The notes under the pieces: generated by a model
Told to the model about the DNA's origin: nothing
What the model saw: only the letters and a program-made list of their open reading frames with translations
Databases searched by the model: none
Source of the DNA: DLAJ01 sp964655525
GTDB lineage: Bacteria > Bacillota > Clostridia > Lachnospirales > Lachnospiraceae
Length of the DNA: 64,000 bases
Assembly (NCBI GenBank): GCA_964655525.1
Contig: CAZZNE010000002.1
Span: 1 to 64,000 of the forward strand
Direction of reading: 5' to 3'
Position numbers and translations under genes: made by a program
In this document: one piece after another, positions 31,917 through 41,449 of the stretch
Layout: each line of letters begins with the position of its first letter
Numbering within the stretch: the first letter of the stretch is position 1

Positions 31917-34565
31917 ATGCAGGAGCATGAAGACAAAAACGCGGGCATGGAACAGCAGACAGAGCAGAAAGCCGCGGAGACAGAACGGAAAGTGACGGAA
32001 ACAGAACAGGAAATAACTAAAACCGGGCAGGAAACCGCGGAAGCAGTACCGAAAGAAATAGAGACAGAGCCCAAAACCGGATTTTGGAACAGCATAAAAT
32101 TTCAAAATGCAGTATTTATGACCGGGCTTTTGATCATGACGATCAGTATCGTCGGGGCGCTGCTTTTTTTGTTTACGATGGACGTAGATGACGAACTGTA
32201 TTACTATGGCGTGGATGAGCTCTTAGAAGAAGCTTTGATGACATCCGAATATACGGATTCGTGGCTGTATGAGCACACATTTTTGGAAGAAGCGGATGAG
32301 CTGGCATCTGTGGCGCACGCGAGGGCACTGTTTGAGACGGACGGTAAATTTGACGAGAATAAAACGATCGATCTTGCGTATGTCTCCATGCTGAGAGGGG
32401 AGGCGGCATCGGCGACGGGCATTACTTACCGGCTCGGAGATCTGATTCGCATGAGAAACACAAACATTGAGATCCGCTGGCTCATTCAGCCGCAGATCGA
32501 TGCGGTTCATAACAAAAAGAAGGAGGATCCGACGGCGGTTTCTTCCTGGGAAGAGCTCAATCAGATTTTGATGGAATCACTGACTACGGGATACGGGGTG
32601 AACTATCCTCAAAAAAGATGTGTGTATTATGAGGAGGTATTTCCGACGGATGGAGAAAGCCTTTATGTTCATGCGGACGATCTGAATACGCTGGCAGCAT
32701 ATACGGAATATTTAGAAGAGCTGATTCCGTTTGTGCGCGGTATGTACGATACGTATGCAAGAGCGGCAGAGGAGCCGGGTAATATCGGCATTGCGCTCGT
32801 CAGCCCGTCTGTCGGACTGACCTATTGCAGCTTCGCGGATTATGAGGGAGTGCGAGAGGGCAGTTTTACAGAGATCAGTGAGGCGCTTTATGATTATGTG
32901 GCGCAGAAGGAATACGGCGTGGTATATCATTATGATGCCGGCAATATCCTTGGCGGAAATGCGGATATTCCACTTTTGGAGGAGAATCTGAGCAGGGTGC
33001 TCGGACTGCATAAAGGAGACCGACTCTATCTGGTACTGGATGCGGAATTTTCACAGAATGATTCCTTAAGGCGCATGAAGGATTGGTATGAGACGATCAA
33101 GATCACGGCGGAAAGACTGATCGCCGTATTTGTGATCGGTTTGATTCTGTTTTTGATCGGGTTTGTGCGCAGGACGATGCTGGAGGGAAGATCACAATCG
33201 CAGAAGCCGCGCATGATTGACGGCTGGTTTACGATCATTCTTCTTGCCGTGATCGGGCTGGTGATCGTTAGTGTGATGATTCCCCTAGAGCTTCTTGAAG
33301 TGCTTGGGGAATGGTATTGGAGCTATTACAACAGCGGGAATACGGTCGGCATTTATATGAACGGAGGCGGAATACTTCTGGTAAGCGCGCTTACCGTGTT
33401 TGTGATCGCGTCGGTGGTATCCTATTGCTTTTTTGAACTGGTCAATCGCTTGAAAAAGCGTACGATTTACAAAAAGAGCCTGCTTCGTTTTGTGCTCTGC
33501 AAATGCAAGAAAGTCGCTCTTTGGAGTTTTAGGTGCATGCAGAAGCTGCTGATGCTTGTGGACGGCAAGATCAAATGGGCGGTCGGCTATGTGCTGTTTT
33601 TGTTCGTCAATCTGCTCGCAGTGTTGTTTGCTGCAGATGAACAGTCGTCCGTACTGGTTGTACTGATGGCGATCGTTGATCTTTTGATCGGCGCGCTGGT
33701 CATCGCATATTTCCGCGAGCAGGATAAGTTGAGAGCGCATATGGAGGCAACCGTACAGGGCAGCCGGGGAGAGCCGCTTGCGGCCGACCGGTTCCACGGG
33801 AAAAATAAGAAGATGGCAGACCTGATCAACGATATGGATACGGGGATTTCCCGCGCGGTGGAAAAATCCATGAAGGATGAGCGGATGCGGACGGAACTGA
33901 TTGCGAATGTGTCCCATGACATCCGGACTCCGCTCACGTCCATCATCAATTATGTCGATCTTTTGAAAAAAGAACCGATCGAATCGGAGAACGCGCAAAA
34001 ATATCTTGAAGTGTTAGATGAAAAATCGGCGCGCTTAAAACAACTGACGGAGGATTTAGTCGAGGCGAGCAGGATCACGAGCGGGAATGTTTCGGTCGAA
34101 AATGTGCGCATGAGTGCAGCGGAGCTTGTGCAGCAGATCGCGGCGGAGTATGAGGAGAAATTCAAACAAAAAGAGCTGACGCTCGTGCTTCATCTGCCGG
34201 AGGAACAGGCGGACGATTCGTTTATCGGAGACAGCCGTTACGTGTGGCGCGTGCTTTCTAATCTGTTCAGTAACCTCTATAAATACGCCATGCCGCACAC
34301 GAGAGTGTATTTCAGCATGTACCGCACGCCGACGCCGACGTTCTGTATGGAATTAAAAAATATTTCCGAATATCCGCTCAATATCTCACCGGAAGAGTTG
34401 ACGGAGCGGTTTGTGCGCGGAGATGCCTCGCGCGGTACGGAGGGGAACGGATTAGGACTTTCCATTGCGCAGAGTCTGATGAACGTGATGCACGGTTCGC
34501 TGCAAATCCTGATTGACGGAGATTTATTCAAGGTGCTGCTGCACTTCCCGGTTCCGCCGCAGTGA
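31917..34565 (+). CDS. Large multi-helix sensor histidine kinase
   Basis: An 882-residue kinase. The first 60 residues are a hydrophilic Glu/Thr-rich cytoplasmic leader with repeats of TETEQE type. Helix 1 is at about 62-85, then an external domain of about 310 residues unlike any I recognise, then five more helices (about 400-420, 437-460, 482-508, 556-575, 577-603). The DHp segment VSHDIRTPLTSIINYVDLL puts the phospho-His at 667. The ATP domain ends in GTEGNGLGLSIAQSL. AGGGAGGAAGG is upstream. The leading region and size are unusual. Confidence 0.88.
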   Translation: MQEHEDKNAGMEQQTEQKAAETERKVTETEQEITKTGQETAEAVPKEIETEPKTGFWNSIKFQNAVFMTGLLIMTISIVGALLFLFTMDVDDELYYYGVDELLEEALMTSEYTDSWLYEHTFLEEADELASVAHARALFETDGKFDENKTIDLAYVSMLRGEAASATGITYRLGDLIRMRNTNIEIRWLIQPQIDAVHNKKKEDPTAVSSWEELNQILMESLTTGYGVNYPQKRCVYYEEVFPTDGESLYVHADDLNTLAAYTEYLEELIPFVRGMYDTYARAAEEPGNIGIALVSPSVGLTYCSFADYEGVREGSFTEISEALYDYVAQKEYGVVYHYDAGNILGGNADIPLLEENLSRVLGLHKGDRLYLVLDAEFSQNDSLRRMKDWYETIKITAERLIAVFVIGLILFLIGFVRRTMLEGRSQSQKPRMIDGWFTIILLAVIGLVIVSVMIPLELLEVLGEWYWSYYNSGNTVGIYMNGGGILLVSALTVFVIASVVSYCFFELVNRLKKRTIYKKSLLRFVLCKCKKVALWSFRCMQKLLMLVDGKIKWAVGYVLFLFVNLLAVLFAADEQSSVLVVLMAIVDLLIGALVIAYFREQDKLRAHMEATVQGSRGEPLAADRFHGKNKKMADLINDMDTGISRAVEKSMKDERMRTELIANVSHDIRTPLTSIINYVDLLKKEPIESENAQKYLEVLDEKSARLKQLTEDLVEASRITSGNVSVENVRMSAAELVQQIAAEYEEKFKQKELTLVLHLPEEQADDSFIGDSRYVWRVLSNLFSNLYKYAMPHTRVYFSMYRTPTPTFCMELKNISEYPLNISPEELTERFVRGDASRGTEGNGLGLSIAQSLMNVMHGSLQILIDGDLFKVLLHFPVPPQ

Positions 34566-34580
34566 ATATGCAATGTCTTA

Positions 34581-34610
34581 TTGAACTTCCCTGTCTGATT
34601 ATGTTACAAT
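34581..34610 (+). promoter_or_regulatory. Promoter of the diguanylate cyclase gene
   Basis: TTGAAC (34581-34586) and TACAAT (34605-34610) are 18 bp apart. The gene starts 22 nt later. Confidence 0.6.
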
Positions 34611-34632
34611 AGATCAGAAAAGGGGAATGCGT

Positions 34633-36330
34633 ATGAAAAAACGGAATGAGCTGTCAAGTGTGATTCTGCTGCTGTTTGCCAGCGTGCTATTAATTGGTGC
34701 AGTCATACTGACATCCTCCCAACGGGGAATCGATCAATCTCATTATGAAAAGCTGGATGGAGGCTGGTCTGTCACGATCAATGGAACGCCGTGTGAACAG
34801 ACAGAGATGGGAGCCATTGTCTTTCCGCTGGTGAATCGGGATGACGAGGTTGTTCTGGAGACAATCCTTCCGGAAACGATCATTGATAATCCGATCCTTG
34901 TCTTTTACAGCGTTCACTCTACGATATGGGCAGGGCTGGACGGGGAAGAAATTTTCCAATACGGTCAGGAGCGTTACGAGGAGGGAAAGCTGGTTGGATA
35001 CGGATATCAGTGTATCAGCCTGCCGCAGGATTACGAGGGGAGAAGACTGTCCCTGAAGCTGACGGTCACCGAGGACGCGGCGTTTTCATCTTTTGATACA
35101 CCGCAGCTGTATGATGCGAACTGGTATGTGAAAGACTATCTTAAGGAAAACCGGATTCCGCTTATCGTCAATCTTTTTCTGATCGTGTTTGGCATTTGCG
35201 TGATTGGCGTTTCGGCTGTTTTTCTTGTCCGGCTGCGCAGTCTGCAATGGCTCAAGCTATTATGGGTGGCGCTGTTTTCAATTGGAATCGGAGGCTGGTC
35301 GTTATGCAGCTATAATCTGATGTTTTTGTTTTCAGACAGTCTGGTGGCGAAGGTGTACATGGAATTTTCTCTATTGTATTTTCTGCCGATTCCGGTTTTT
35401 GCCTATTTTTATGTAGAGGCAATGCGTACACAGAGCAGGCTCAGAAAGAACGTTTATGCGGTTATTATGGCATTACAGCTTTTCTTTACGCTGACGGCAT
35501 ATATACTGCAATTGACCGGTATCTGCCATTTCCCGAAAGTGCTCCGGGTTCAGCATATCCTGATAGGAATGATGGCGCTGTATCTGATCTGTATGTTTGC
35601 GTCTGATATTCGGCACAGGCGCTTGGAAAATGCGGTACTGTTTGTCGGAGCTGTCATCATGATATTTTTTGCCGCGTTTGATCTGCTGCGGTTTAACATT
35701 GAAAAGTATATCAGCAGATCGGCCGGGAGACGATATGTGGGCATGTTCAGTATCGGCGTCATGATCTTCATAACGGCGATGCTGCTTGATTTCAGCAGAA
35801 GTGTTGCACGTGCGCTGTATGATGCCGCAAAAGGGGAGGCGCTGGCAAAGCTGGCGTATTCGGATGCGCTCACAGGGCTTGCAAACAGGCGGAGCTGTGA
35901 AGATCGGTTTGACGCACTGGACGCGGAGGGGGAAGATAAGAAGTACGCAATCGGAGTGTTCGATCTGAACAACTTAAAACAGGTAAATGACAAGCTCGGA
36001 CATGAGGAAGGAGACGCATTTATCCGTACGTTCGGAGAGATTCTGCAGGAGGTCTTTGCATCCTGCGGACTGGTGGGAAGAACGGGCGGTGATGAATTCC
36101 TTGTCATACTGGATGATGTCTCTACCGAAGAAATCGATGCGCTGATCGGGCGGATGCAGGAGCTCATCGCGCAGAGGAACAAGGAACATCAAAATTGGAA
36201 TCTGAGCACTGCCTACGGCATCAGCGAATATGCAAAAGAGCCGGATAAAAATGCAAGGCAGCTCTATAAGCTGGCGGACGCGCGCATGTATGAGTGTAAA
36301 AAAGAAATGAAAAGGGAAGCTGCCCGTTGA
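34633..36330 (+). CDS. Membrane diguanylate cyclase (7TM-DISM-like sensor, GGDEF)
   Basis: A 565-residue protein predicted to make c-di-GMP from GTP. A signal helix (about 9-27) leads to an external beta-rich domain to residue 170, then seven hydrophobic helices (about 173-385), the layout of 7TMR-DISM sensors, and a C-terminal GGDEF domain. The active site is intact (GGDEF at 485-489; ALTGLANRR upstream). The usual RxxD inhibitory site is replaced by ASCG (476-479), so product inhibition at that site is unlikely. AGGGG is 7 nt before the ATG at 34633. The tyrS promoter begins at its stop. Confidence 0.88.
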   Translation: MKKRNELSSVILLLFASVLLIGAVILTSSQRGIDQSHYEKLDGGWSVTINGTPCEQTEMGAIVFPLVNRDDEVVLETILPETIIDNPILVFYSVHSTIWAGLDGEEIFQYGQERYEEGKLVGYGYQCISLPQDYEGRRLSLKLTVTEDAAFSSFDTPQLYDANWYVKDYLKENRIPLIVNLFLIVFGICVIGVSAVFLVRLRSLQWLKLLWVALFSIGIGGWSLCSYNLMFLFSDSLVAKVYMEFSLLYFLPIPVFAYFYVEAMRTQSRLRKNVYAVIMALQLFFTLTAYILQLTGICHFPKVLRVQHILIGMMALYLICMFASDIRHRRLENAVLFVGAVIMIFFAAFDLLRFNIEKYISRSAGRRYVGMFSIGVMIFITAMLLDFSRSVARALYDAAKGEALAKLAYSDALTGLANRRSCEDRFDALDAEGEDKKYAIGVFDLNNLKQVNDKLGHEEGDAFIRTFGEILQEVFASCGLVGRTGGDEFLVILDDVSTEEIDALIGRMQELIAQRNKEHQNWNLSTAYGISEYAKEPDKNARQLYKLADARMYECKKEMKREAAR

Positions 36331-36355
36331 CATTCGGAATGAAATTGATTATAAT
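36327..36355 (+). promoter_or_regulatory. Consensus promoter of the tyrS T-box transcript
   Basis: TTGACA (36327-36332) and TATAAT (36350-36355) are 17 bp apart, an exact consensus match. The -35 overlaps the last codons of the diguanylate cyclase gene. Confidence 0.85.
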
Positions 36356-36361
36356 GCAGAA

Positions 36362-36707
36362 AGAAAAAAGAAAAGGCGTTGAAGGGAATAAGTAGCTGTA
36401 AGGAGAACGCACAGAAAGCAGCCGGTTGATGAGAGGCGCGCGGGAAGCTTACCGTGAATACATCCCGGAGCTTTATGACAGAATGAGCCGGAGAAGCGGG
36501 CTTTAGTAGGTCATAACGGATGCTGACCGTTATCGCAGGACGGTATCGCAGAAGGATACAAGCAGGAAACCGGCGTGAGCAAAGTTTTTCCATGTATTGT
36601 ATCGAAAGCCGTACCGCATAAGCCGTAGATGCGTGAGCACAGCGGGAATGAAGGTGGTAACACGGGTCATAACCTCGTCCTTTACAAAGGACGAGGTCTT
36701 TTTTTGC
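36362..36707 (+). ncRNA. T-box leader (tyrosine) controlling tyrS
   Basis: A transcription-attenuation riboswitch that reads uncharged tRNA-Tyr. The T-box sequence AAGGTGGTAACACGGG lies at 36651-36666, followed by a strong terminator ACCTCGTCC...GGACGAGGT with a run of T (36672-36707). The T-box bases can pair with the terminator arm to form an antiterminator. Stem I lies at about 36395-36500. Tyr codons in that region that could be the specifier are TAC at 36459-36461 and TAT at 36474-36476; I cannot choose between them. A 210-nt spacer separates the terminator from tyrS. Confidence 0.9.
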
Positions 36708-36801
36708 GCGATAAGCAGAGAAGAAAAGTATTTATGGCGCGCAGCCCGCGCTTGCGTGAGGCTGCGTGGGAAAAATACTTTGCGGCGAGCAACGCGAGCT
36801 C

Positions 36802-36834
36802 GGAATGTAAAAACGCAAAGCGTTTTTACATTCC
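36802..36834. repeat. Perfect 15-bp inverted repeat before tyrS
   Basis: GGAATGTAAAAACGC and GCGTTTTTACATTCC flank AAA. It lies after the T-box terminator in the transcribed leader and would form a very stable RNA hairpin. It has no T-run, so termination is unlikely. Confidence 0.6.
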
Positions 36835-36917
36835 GAAGCTGCTTATCGCAAGCGAAGATCGTAAGCGAATTCGTATTCCATGGCTGCGAACCAAGAGAGA
36901 AGAAAGGAGCATAAAAC

Positions 36918-38141
36918 ATGCAGGTTTATGAGGAATTGCAGGCAAGAGGCTTGCTTGCGCAGGTAACAAACGAGGAGGAGATCCGCAAGATGGTGAATGC
37001 CGGAAAGGCCACGTTCTATATTGGTTTTGACCCGACGGCGGACAGTCTTCATGTCGGACATTTTATGGCGCTGTGCCTGATGAAACGGATGCAGATGGCA
37101 GGAAATAAGCCGATCGTATTGATCGGCGGCGGTACGGCAATGGTCGGAGATCCGTCAGGACGCTCCGATATGAGACAGATGATGACGACGGAGACGATCG
37201 CGCATAACGTGGAATGCTTCAAAAAGCAGATGAGCCGCTTTATTGATTTTTCAGACGAAAAAGCGATCCTTGTAAATAATGCGGACTGGCTGCTCGGACT
37301 AAACTATATTGAACTGCTGCGCGAGGTCGGCGCATGCTTTTCCGTGAACCGGATGCTGACGGCGGAATGCTATAAGCAGCGGATGGAGAAAGGACTTTCT
37401 TTTCTGGAGTTCAACTACATGATCATGCAGAGCTATGATTTTTTGGAACTCTACAAGCGTTATGAATGCAATATGCAGTTCGGCGGCGACGATCAGTGGA
37501 GCAATATGCTCGGAGGAACCGAGCTGATCAGAAGAAAACTCGGTAAGGATGCGCATGCGATGACGATCACGCTGCTCTTAAATTCCGAGGGGAATAAAAT
37601 GGGCAAAACACAGTCCGGCGCGGTATGGCTTGACCCGAATAAGACCTCTCCGTTTGAATTCTATCAATATTGGAGAAATGTTGCGGATGCGGACGTATTG
37701 AAGTGCATTCGTATGCTGACCTTCCTGCCGCTTGAGCAGATTGACGAGATGGACGCATGGGAGGGCGCGCAGTTAAACGAAGCAAAGGAGATTCTCGCCT
37801 ATGAGCTGACAAAGCTCGTGCACGGCGAGGAGGAGGCCGAGAAGGCAAAGGGTGCGGCAAAAGCACTGTTTGCCGGCGGCGGAGATATGGAGAACATTCC
37901 GACGACCACTTTAACGGACGAGGATTTTACAGATGGGAGCATTGACATTCTGGCATTGCTGGTCAAAGGCGACATGACGAAGAACCGTTCCGAGGCGAGA
38001 CGCGCTGTGGAGCAGGGCGGCGTGACAGCAGGAGACGAGAAGATCGCAGATGTGAAAAAAGCATATACAAAGCAGGATCTATCGGGAGACGGACTTCTTG
38101 TGAAAAAAGGCAAGAAGACATTTCATAAATTTGTGATCTAG
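36918..38141 (+). CDS. tyrS: Tyrosyl-tRNA synthetase
   Basis: A class I synthetase charging tRNA-Tyr. HIGH is HVGHF in GFDPTADSLHVGHF, KMSKS is present as KMGKT (NKMGKTQSG), and a C-terminal S4-like RNA-binding domain spans about 340-407 (RSEARRAVEQGGV... then LVKKGKKTFHKF). The 407-residue length fits TyrS. AAAGGAG is before the ATG. Expression is governed by the T-box leader at 36362-36707. Confidence 0.96.
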   Translation: MQVYEELQARGLLAQVTNEEEIRKMVNAGKATFYIGFDPTADSLHVGHFMALCLMKRMQMAGNKPIVLIGGGTAMVGDPSGRSDMRQMMTTETIAHNVECFKKQMSRFIDFSDEKAILVNNADWLLGLNYIELLREVGACFSVNRMLTAECYKQRMEKGLSFLEFNYMIMQSYDFLELYKRYECNMQFGGDDQWSNMLGGTELIRRKLGKDAHAMTITLLLNSEGNKMGKTQSGAVWLDPNKTSPFEFYQYWRNVADADVLKCIRMLTFLPLEQIDEMDAWEGAQLNEAKEILAYELTKLVHGEEEAEKAKGAAKALFAGGGDMENIPTTTLTDEDFTDGSIDILALLVKGDMTKNRSEARRAVEQGGVTAGDEKIADVKKAYTKQDLSGDGLLVKKGKKTFHKFVI

Positions 38142-38155
38142 CGGTCCGGCGCGAT

Positions 38156-38181
38156 ACAATTCTTTACAAAAAAAGAATTGT
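38156..38181. terminator. Hairpin after tyrS
   Basis: ACAATTCTTT pairs with AAAGAATTGT around a 6-nt loop. No T-run follows on the plus strand, so it would be a weak terminator. Confidence 0.4.
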
Positions 38182-38241
38182 GTTATACAATAAAAAAAAC
38201 GAAACGCGGAGCATTTGACCGCATGTGTAAAGGAGCTGCCA

Positions 38242-38580
38242 ATGGAAGAGAGAAGACGTAATCAACGGATGGAACTGACGGCGAAGCTGGTTGCCAAAAG
38301 ACTGGATTCCGACGAGGCAAGAGAACTGGAAATTGATATTACTGACGTATCAAAGACAGGCGTGGGTTTTTTATGTGGCGAGGCGTTGGAGATCGGCGCG
38401 GTATATGAAGCACTTCTGACGATCTGGACGAAAGAGGTCATTCATGCGTTTATTGAAATTGTCCGCATCGTAAAAAAAGAAGAGGGCGTTTTCCAGTACG
38501 GCGGTATTTTTGTCGGCATGCCCGACATTGATGCAAAGCGGATCGAGGTATATGAGACAGTGACTAGCTTTCAGAATTAG
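38242..38580 (+). CDS. PilZ domain protein, c-di-GMP receptor
   Basis: A 112-residue single-domain PilZ protein predicted to bind c-di-GMP. The two binding motifs are present: RxxxR as RRRNQR at residues 4-9 and DxSxxG as DVSKTGVG at about 34-41. AAAGGAG lies 8 nt before the ATG at 38242; an earlier TTG start at 38215 is unsupported. With the GGDEF protein upstream of tyrS it suggests local c-di-GMP signalling, although the two are not in one operon. Output partner unknown. Confidence 0.85.
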   Translation: MEERRRNQRMELTAKLVAKRLDSDEARELEIDITDVSKTGVGFLCGEALEIGAVYEALLTIWTKEVIHAFIEIVRIVKKEEGVFQYGGIFVGMPDIDAKRIEVYETVTSFQN

Positions 38581-38602
38581 ACAAATAATAGGCAGGCATC
38601 AG

Positions 38603-38629
38603 AAAAGAGTTTCCGTAGGAAACTCTTTT
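38603..38629. terminator. Perfect 12-bp hairpin before tyrA
   Basis: AAAAGAGTTTCC and GGAAACTCTTTT flank GTA. TTTT ends the 3' arm. The stem resembles the third hairpin of copy B (41528-41554). It probably ends transcription from the PilZ gene. Confidence 0.6.
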
Positions 38630-38653
38630 CGCTTGTCTTTTTGGAGGTATGGC

Positions 38654-39745
38654 ATGGAGATTGGTTTTGTGGGGCTTGGTTTGATCGGCGGCTCAGTTGC
38701 GAAGGCACTCCGGTTTGCGAAGCCGGAGACGAAGATCACGGCATATGATATTGACCGGAACGCACTTGCGCTTGCAATGCAGGAAGGCTGTATTGACGAA
38801 GCGGCGGACGGCGTAACGAGGGAAGCGTTCGGCACGTGCGACATGATTTTTTTATGTGCGCCTGTATCGGAAAACGAAGGAATGTTAGAGCAGATCGCCG
38901 GTGTCATGAAAGAGGGAGCCGTGCTGACGGATGTCGGCAGCGTCAAGGGAGATATTCATGCGCATATCAAAAGACTGGGGCTGGAAGCACGTTTTATCGG
39001 CGGACATCCGATGGCGGGCAGTGAAAAGACCGGATATGAGAATGCGGATGCAAACCTGTTTGAAAACGTATATTATATCATGACACCGACTGCGCAGACT
39101 GCACAGGAGCAGCTTCGGGAGTATGAGAGCCTGATCAGGAGTATGCGTGCGATCCCGCTTGTGATGACACCCGAAAAACATGATCATGTGACGGGAGCGG
39201 TTTCGCATCTGCCCCATGTGATCGCAGCGGCGTTGGTCAATCTGGTGCGGGAAAAAGACAAAGAAGACGGTGTGATGAAGATGATCGCGGCAGGCGGGTT
39301 TCGGGACATTACGAGAATCGCATCCTCGTCCCCCGTCATGTGGGAAGCAATCTGTATGACGAACACAGAGCAGGTTGTTGCGCTTTTGGACGCATATATC
39401 GAATCGCTCGGTACGATCAGGGACACCATAAGAGAACAGGATAGCAAACAGATTTATGATTTTTTTGACAATGCGCGCAATTACCGGGATTCCTTTCAGG
39501 TATCGGACAAGGGCGTGCTTAAGGCAGTTTACGCGCTGCATGTGGATATTCCTGATGCGCCGGGCACGATTGCGGCGATTGCGTCGCTTCTTGCAGAGCA
39601 TGAGATCAGTATTAAAAACATTGGGATCATCCATAACCGGGAGTATGAGGAGGGCGTTCTCCGTGTAGAATTCTATGATGAGGAGGCGCTTAGGAAGGCT
39701 GAGGCGCTTCTGGCGGCGCTTCAATATCCTGTCTATCATAAATAA
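38654..39745 (+). CDS. tyrA: Prephenate dehydrogenase with ACT domain
   Basis: An NAD(P)-dependent enzyme converting prephenate to 4-hydroxyphenylpyruvate in tyrosine synthesis. The Rossmann motif GLGLIGGS is at the start. The catalytic-region pattern GGHPMAGSEKTGYENA and VTGAVSHLPH is intact. The last 75 residues are an ACT domain (VDIPDAPGTIAAIASLLAEHEISIKNIG), likely for tyrosine feedback. The ATG at 38654 has GGAGG 6 nt upstream. It lies close to tyrS and the PilZ gene, on the same strand. Confidence 0.95.
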   Translation: MEIGFVGLGLIGGSVAKALRFAKPETKITAYDIDRNALALAMQEGCIDEAADGVTREAFGTCDMIFLCAPVSENEGMLEQIAGVMKEGAVLTDVGSVKGDIHAHIKRLGLEARFIGGHPMAGSEKTGYENADANLFENVYYIMTPTAQTAQEQLREYESLIRSMRAIPLVMTPEKHDHVTGAVSHLPHVIAAALVNLVREKDKEDGVMKMIAAGGFRDITRIASSSPVMWEAICMTNTEQVVALLDAYIESLGTIRDTIREQDSKQIYDFFDNARNYRDSFQVSDKGVLKAVYALHVDIPDAPGTIAAIASLLAEHEISIKNIGIIHNREYEEGVLRVEFYDEEALRKAEALLAALQYPVYHK

Positions 39746-39764
39746 TCTGCGGAAAGGATCTGGA

Positions 39765-41447
39765 TTGAATAAAATGGGAAAAAAAGAACATAAAAAGATA
39801 ACAAATAAAAAGCTGTTTGTGAGATTGATCATTGTGTTTGCGGTGCTGCTTATCGGCGCGGTTTACTATTATGTCAAACTGCCGGCATTCAATATTCACA
39901 GCTCGGGTTTTTGGAAATTTTTATTGTTCCTTATTTTTGTGGGAACGATACTGCAACTGATCAGCAAGCTGAAAAAAGAAAATATTACCGTCTCACAGGC
40001 GGGAATTTCGTTCACAGGGGATAAAAAAGTATTTAAGAGTGTAAAATGGGGAGCCATTGCGTTCGGCGTGGTGCTGCTCGTTTATATCATCGGCTCGATC
40101 CTGTCTTCGCCCATTGTCAACGCCGGAAAATACCAGCGTCTCATGCCCGTGGAAGAACGGGAGTTTCGGACGGACATCGCGGAAGTAGATTATACGACGA
40201 TCCCTCTCTTGGATAAGGATTCGGCGACAATACTCGGCGAGCGGAAAATGGGTTCCATGATCGATATGGTGTCGCAGTTTGAGGTGAGCAACGAATATAC
40301 ACAGATCAATTATAACGGCAGACCGGTGCGTGTGACGCCGCTTCGCTATGCGAGTCTCATCAAATGGATCACGAATCAGAGTAACGGAATTCCGGCGTAT
40401 CTGCTCATGGATATGACAACACAGGATACGCAGATCATCAAGCTGGAGCAGCCGATCCGCTATTCCAAAAGCGAGCATTTTAACCGGAATCTGTATCGGC
40501 ATCTGCGGTTCCATTACCCGACCTATATTTTTGACGATCAGATCTTTTTTGAGATCAATGAGGAGGGAACGCCTTATTGGGTTTGTCCTGTTAAAAAATT
40601 CAATATCGGGCTGTTTGGCGGACAGACGGTTGGCAAGGTTGTGCTCTGCAATGCGGTGACCGGCGAATGTACGTCGTATGATGTGGAGGATGTGCCGACC
40701 TGGGTGGATAAGGTGTATTCTGCGGAACGGCTTGTGCAGCTTTACAATTATTACGGTACGCTCAAAAACGGGTACTTCAATTCTATTTTAAGCCAGAGGG
40801 GCTGTGTGCAGACAACGAACGGCTATAATTATCTTGCGCTTGACGATGATGTTTGGGTGTATACGGGCGTGACGAGCGTCAACGGTGACCAGTCCAATGT
40901 CGGTTTTGTACTGATGAATCAACGCACGATGGAGACCCGTTTTTATACCGTTGAGGGAGCAATCGAGGATTCGGCCATGTCGTCCGCAGAAGGACAGGTG
41001 CAGCATTTGAATTATAATGCGACGTTTCCACTGCTCGTCAATATCGCGTCCGAACCGACATATATCATGGCACTCAAGGATGCGGCGGGGCTTGTCAAGA
41101 TGTATGCGATGGTGAATGTCCAAAAATATCAGATCGTTGCGATCGGAGATACGGTCAGAGAGTGTGAGCGCAATTACCGTGAGCTGCTGCGCACAAACGG
41201 GATCGAGACCGAGTCCGGCGAGACGCAGAGCATGAGCGTGAGCGGGACGATCGAGTCGTACGCGTCGGTCGTCATTGACGGAAACACTCATTTTTACTTG
41301 TGCTTAAGCGGGCTTGACGCAATCTTTGATTTCGATATGACCAACGAAGAACTGCTGGGGATTATCCGTTACCAAGAGGGCGACGAGGTTACGATCCGGT
41401 ATGAGGATACAGGAAGCGTGAGAAAGACCGTGACGGCGTTTGAATAA
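39765..41447 (+). CDS. Membrane protein of unknown function, about 560 residues
   Basis: No family recognised with confidence; similar proteins are common in Lachnospiraceae and are usually unnamed. A basic N-terminus (NKMGKKEHKKITNKK) is followed by three hydrophobic helices (about 19-35, 47-66, 94-116), then a hydrophilic part to the end rich in Tyr, Thr and Gln, likely outside the membrane. A repeated dyad of GRPVRVTPLRYASLIKWI and TFPLLVNIASEPTYIMAL is notable. The TTG at 39765 has AAAGGA 6 nt upstream; ATG at 39774 is the alternative. It follows tyrA by 19 bp. Confidence 0.6.
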   Translation: MNKMGKKEHKKITNKKLFVRLIIVFAVLLIGAVYYYVKLPAFNIHSSGFWKFLLFLIFVGTILQLISKLKKENITVSQAGISFTGDKKVFKSVKWGAIAFGVVLLVYIIGSILSSPIVNAGKYQRLMPVEEREFRTDIAEVDYTTIPLLDKDSATILGERKMGSMIDMVSQFEVSNEYTQINYNGRPVRVTPLRYASLIKWITNQSNGIPAYLLMDMTTQDTQIIKLEQPIRYSKSEHFNRNLYRHLRFHYPTYIFDDQIFFEINEEGTPYWVCPVKKFNIGLFGGQTVGKVVLCNAVTGECTSYDVEDVPTWVDKVYSAERLVQLYNYYGTLKNGYFNSILSQRGCVQTTNGYNYLALDDDVWVYTGVTSVNGDQSNVGFVLMNQRTMETRFYTVEGAIEDSAMSSAEGQVQHLNYNATFPLLVNIASEPTYIMALKDAAGLVKMYAMVNVQKYQIVAIGDTVRECERNYRELLRTNGIETESGETQSMSVSGTIESYASVVIDGNTHFYLCLSGLDAIFDFDMTNEELLGIIRYQEGDEVTIRYEDTGSVRKTVTAFE

Positions 41448-41449
41448 AA

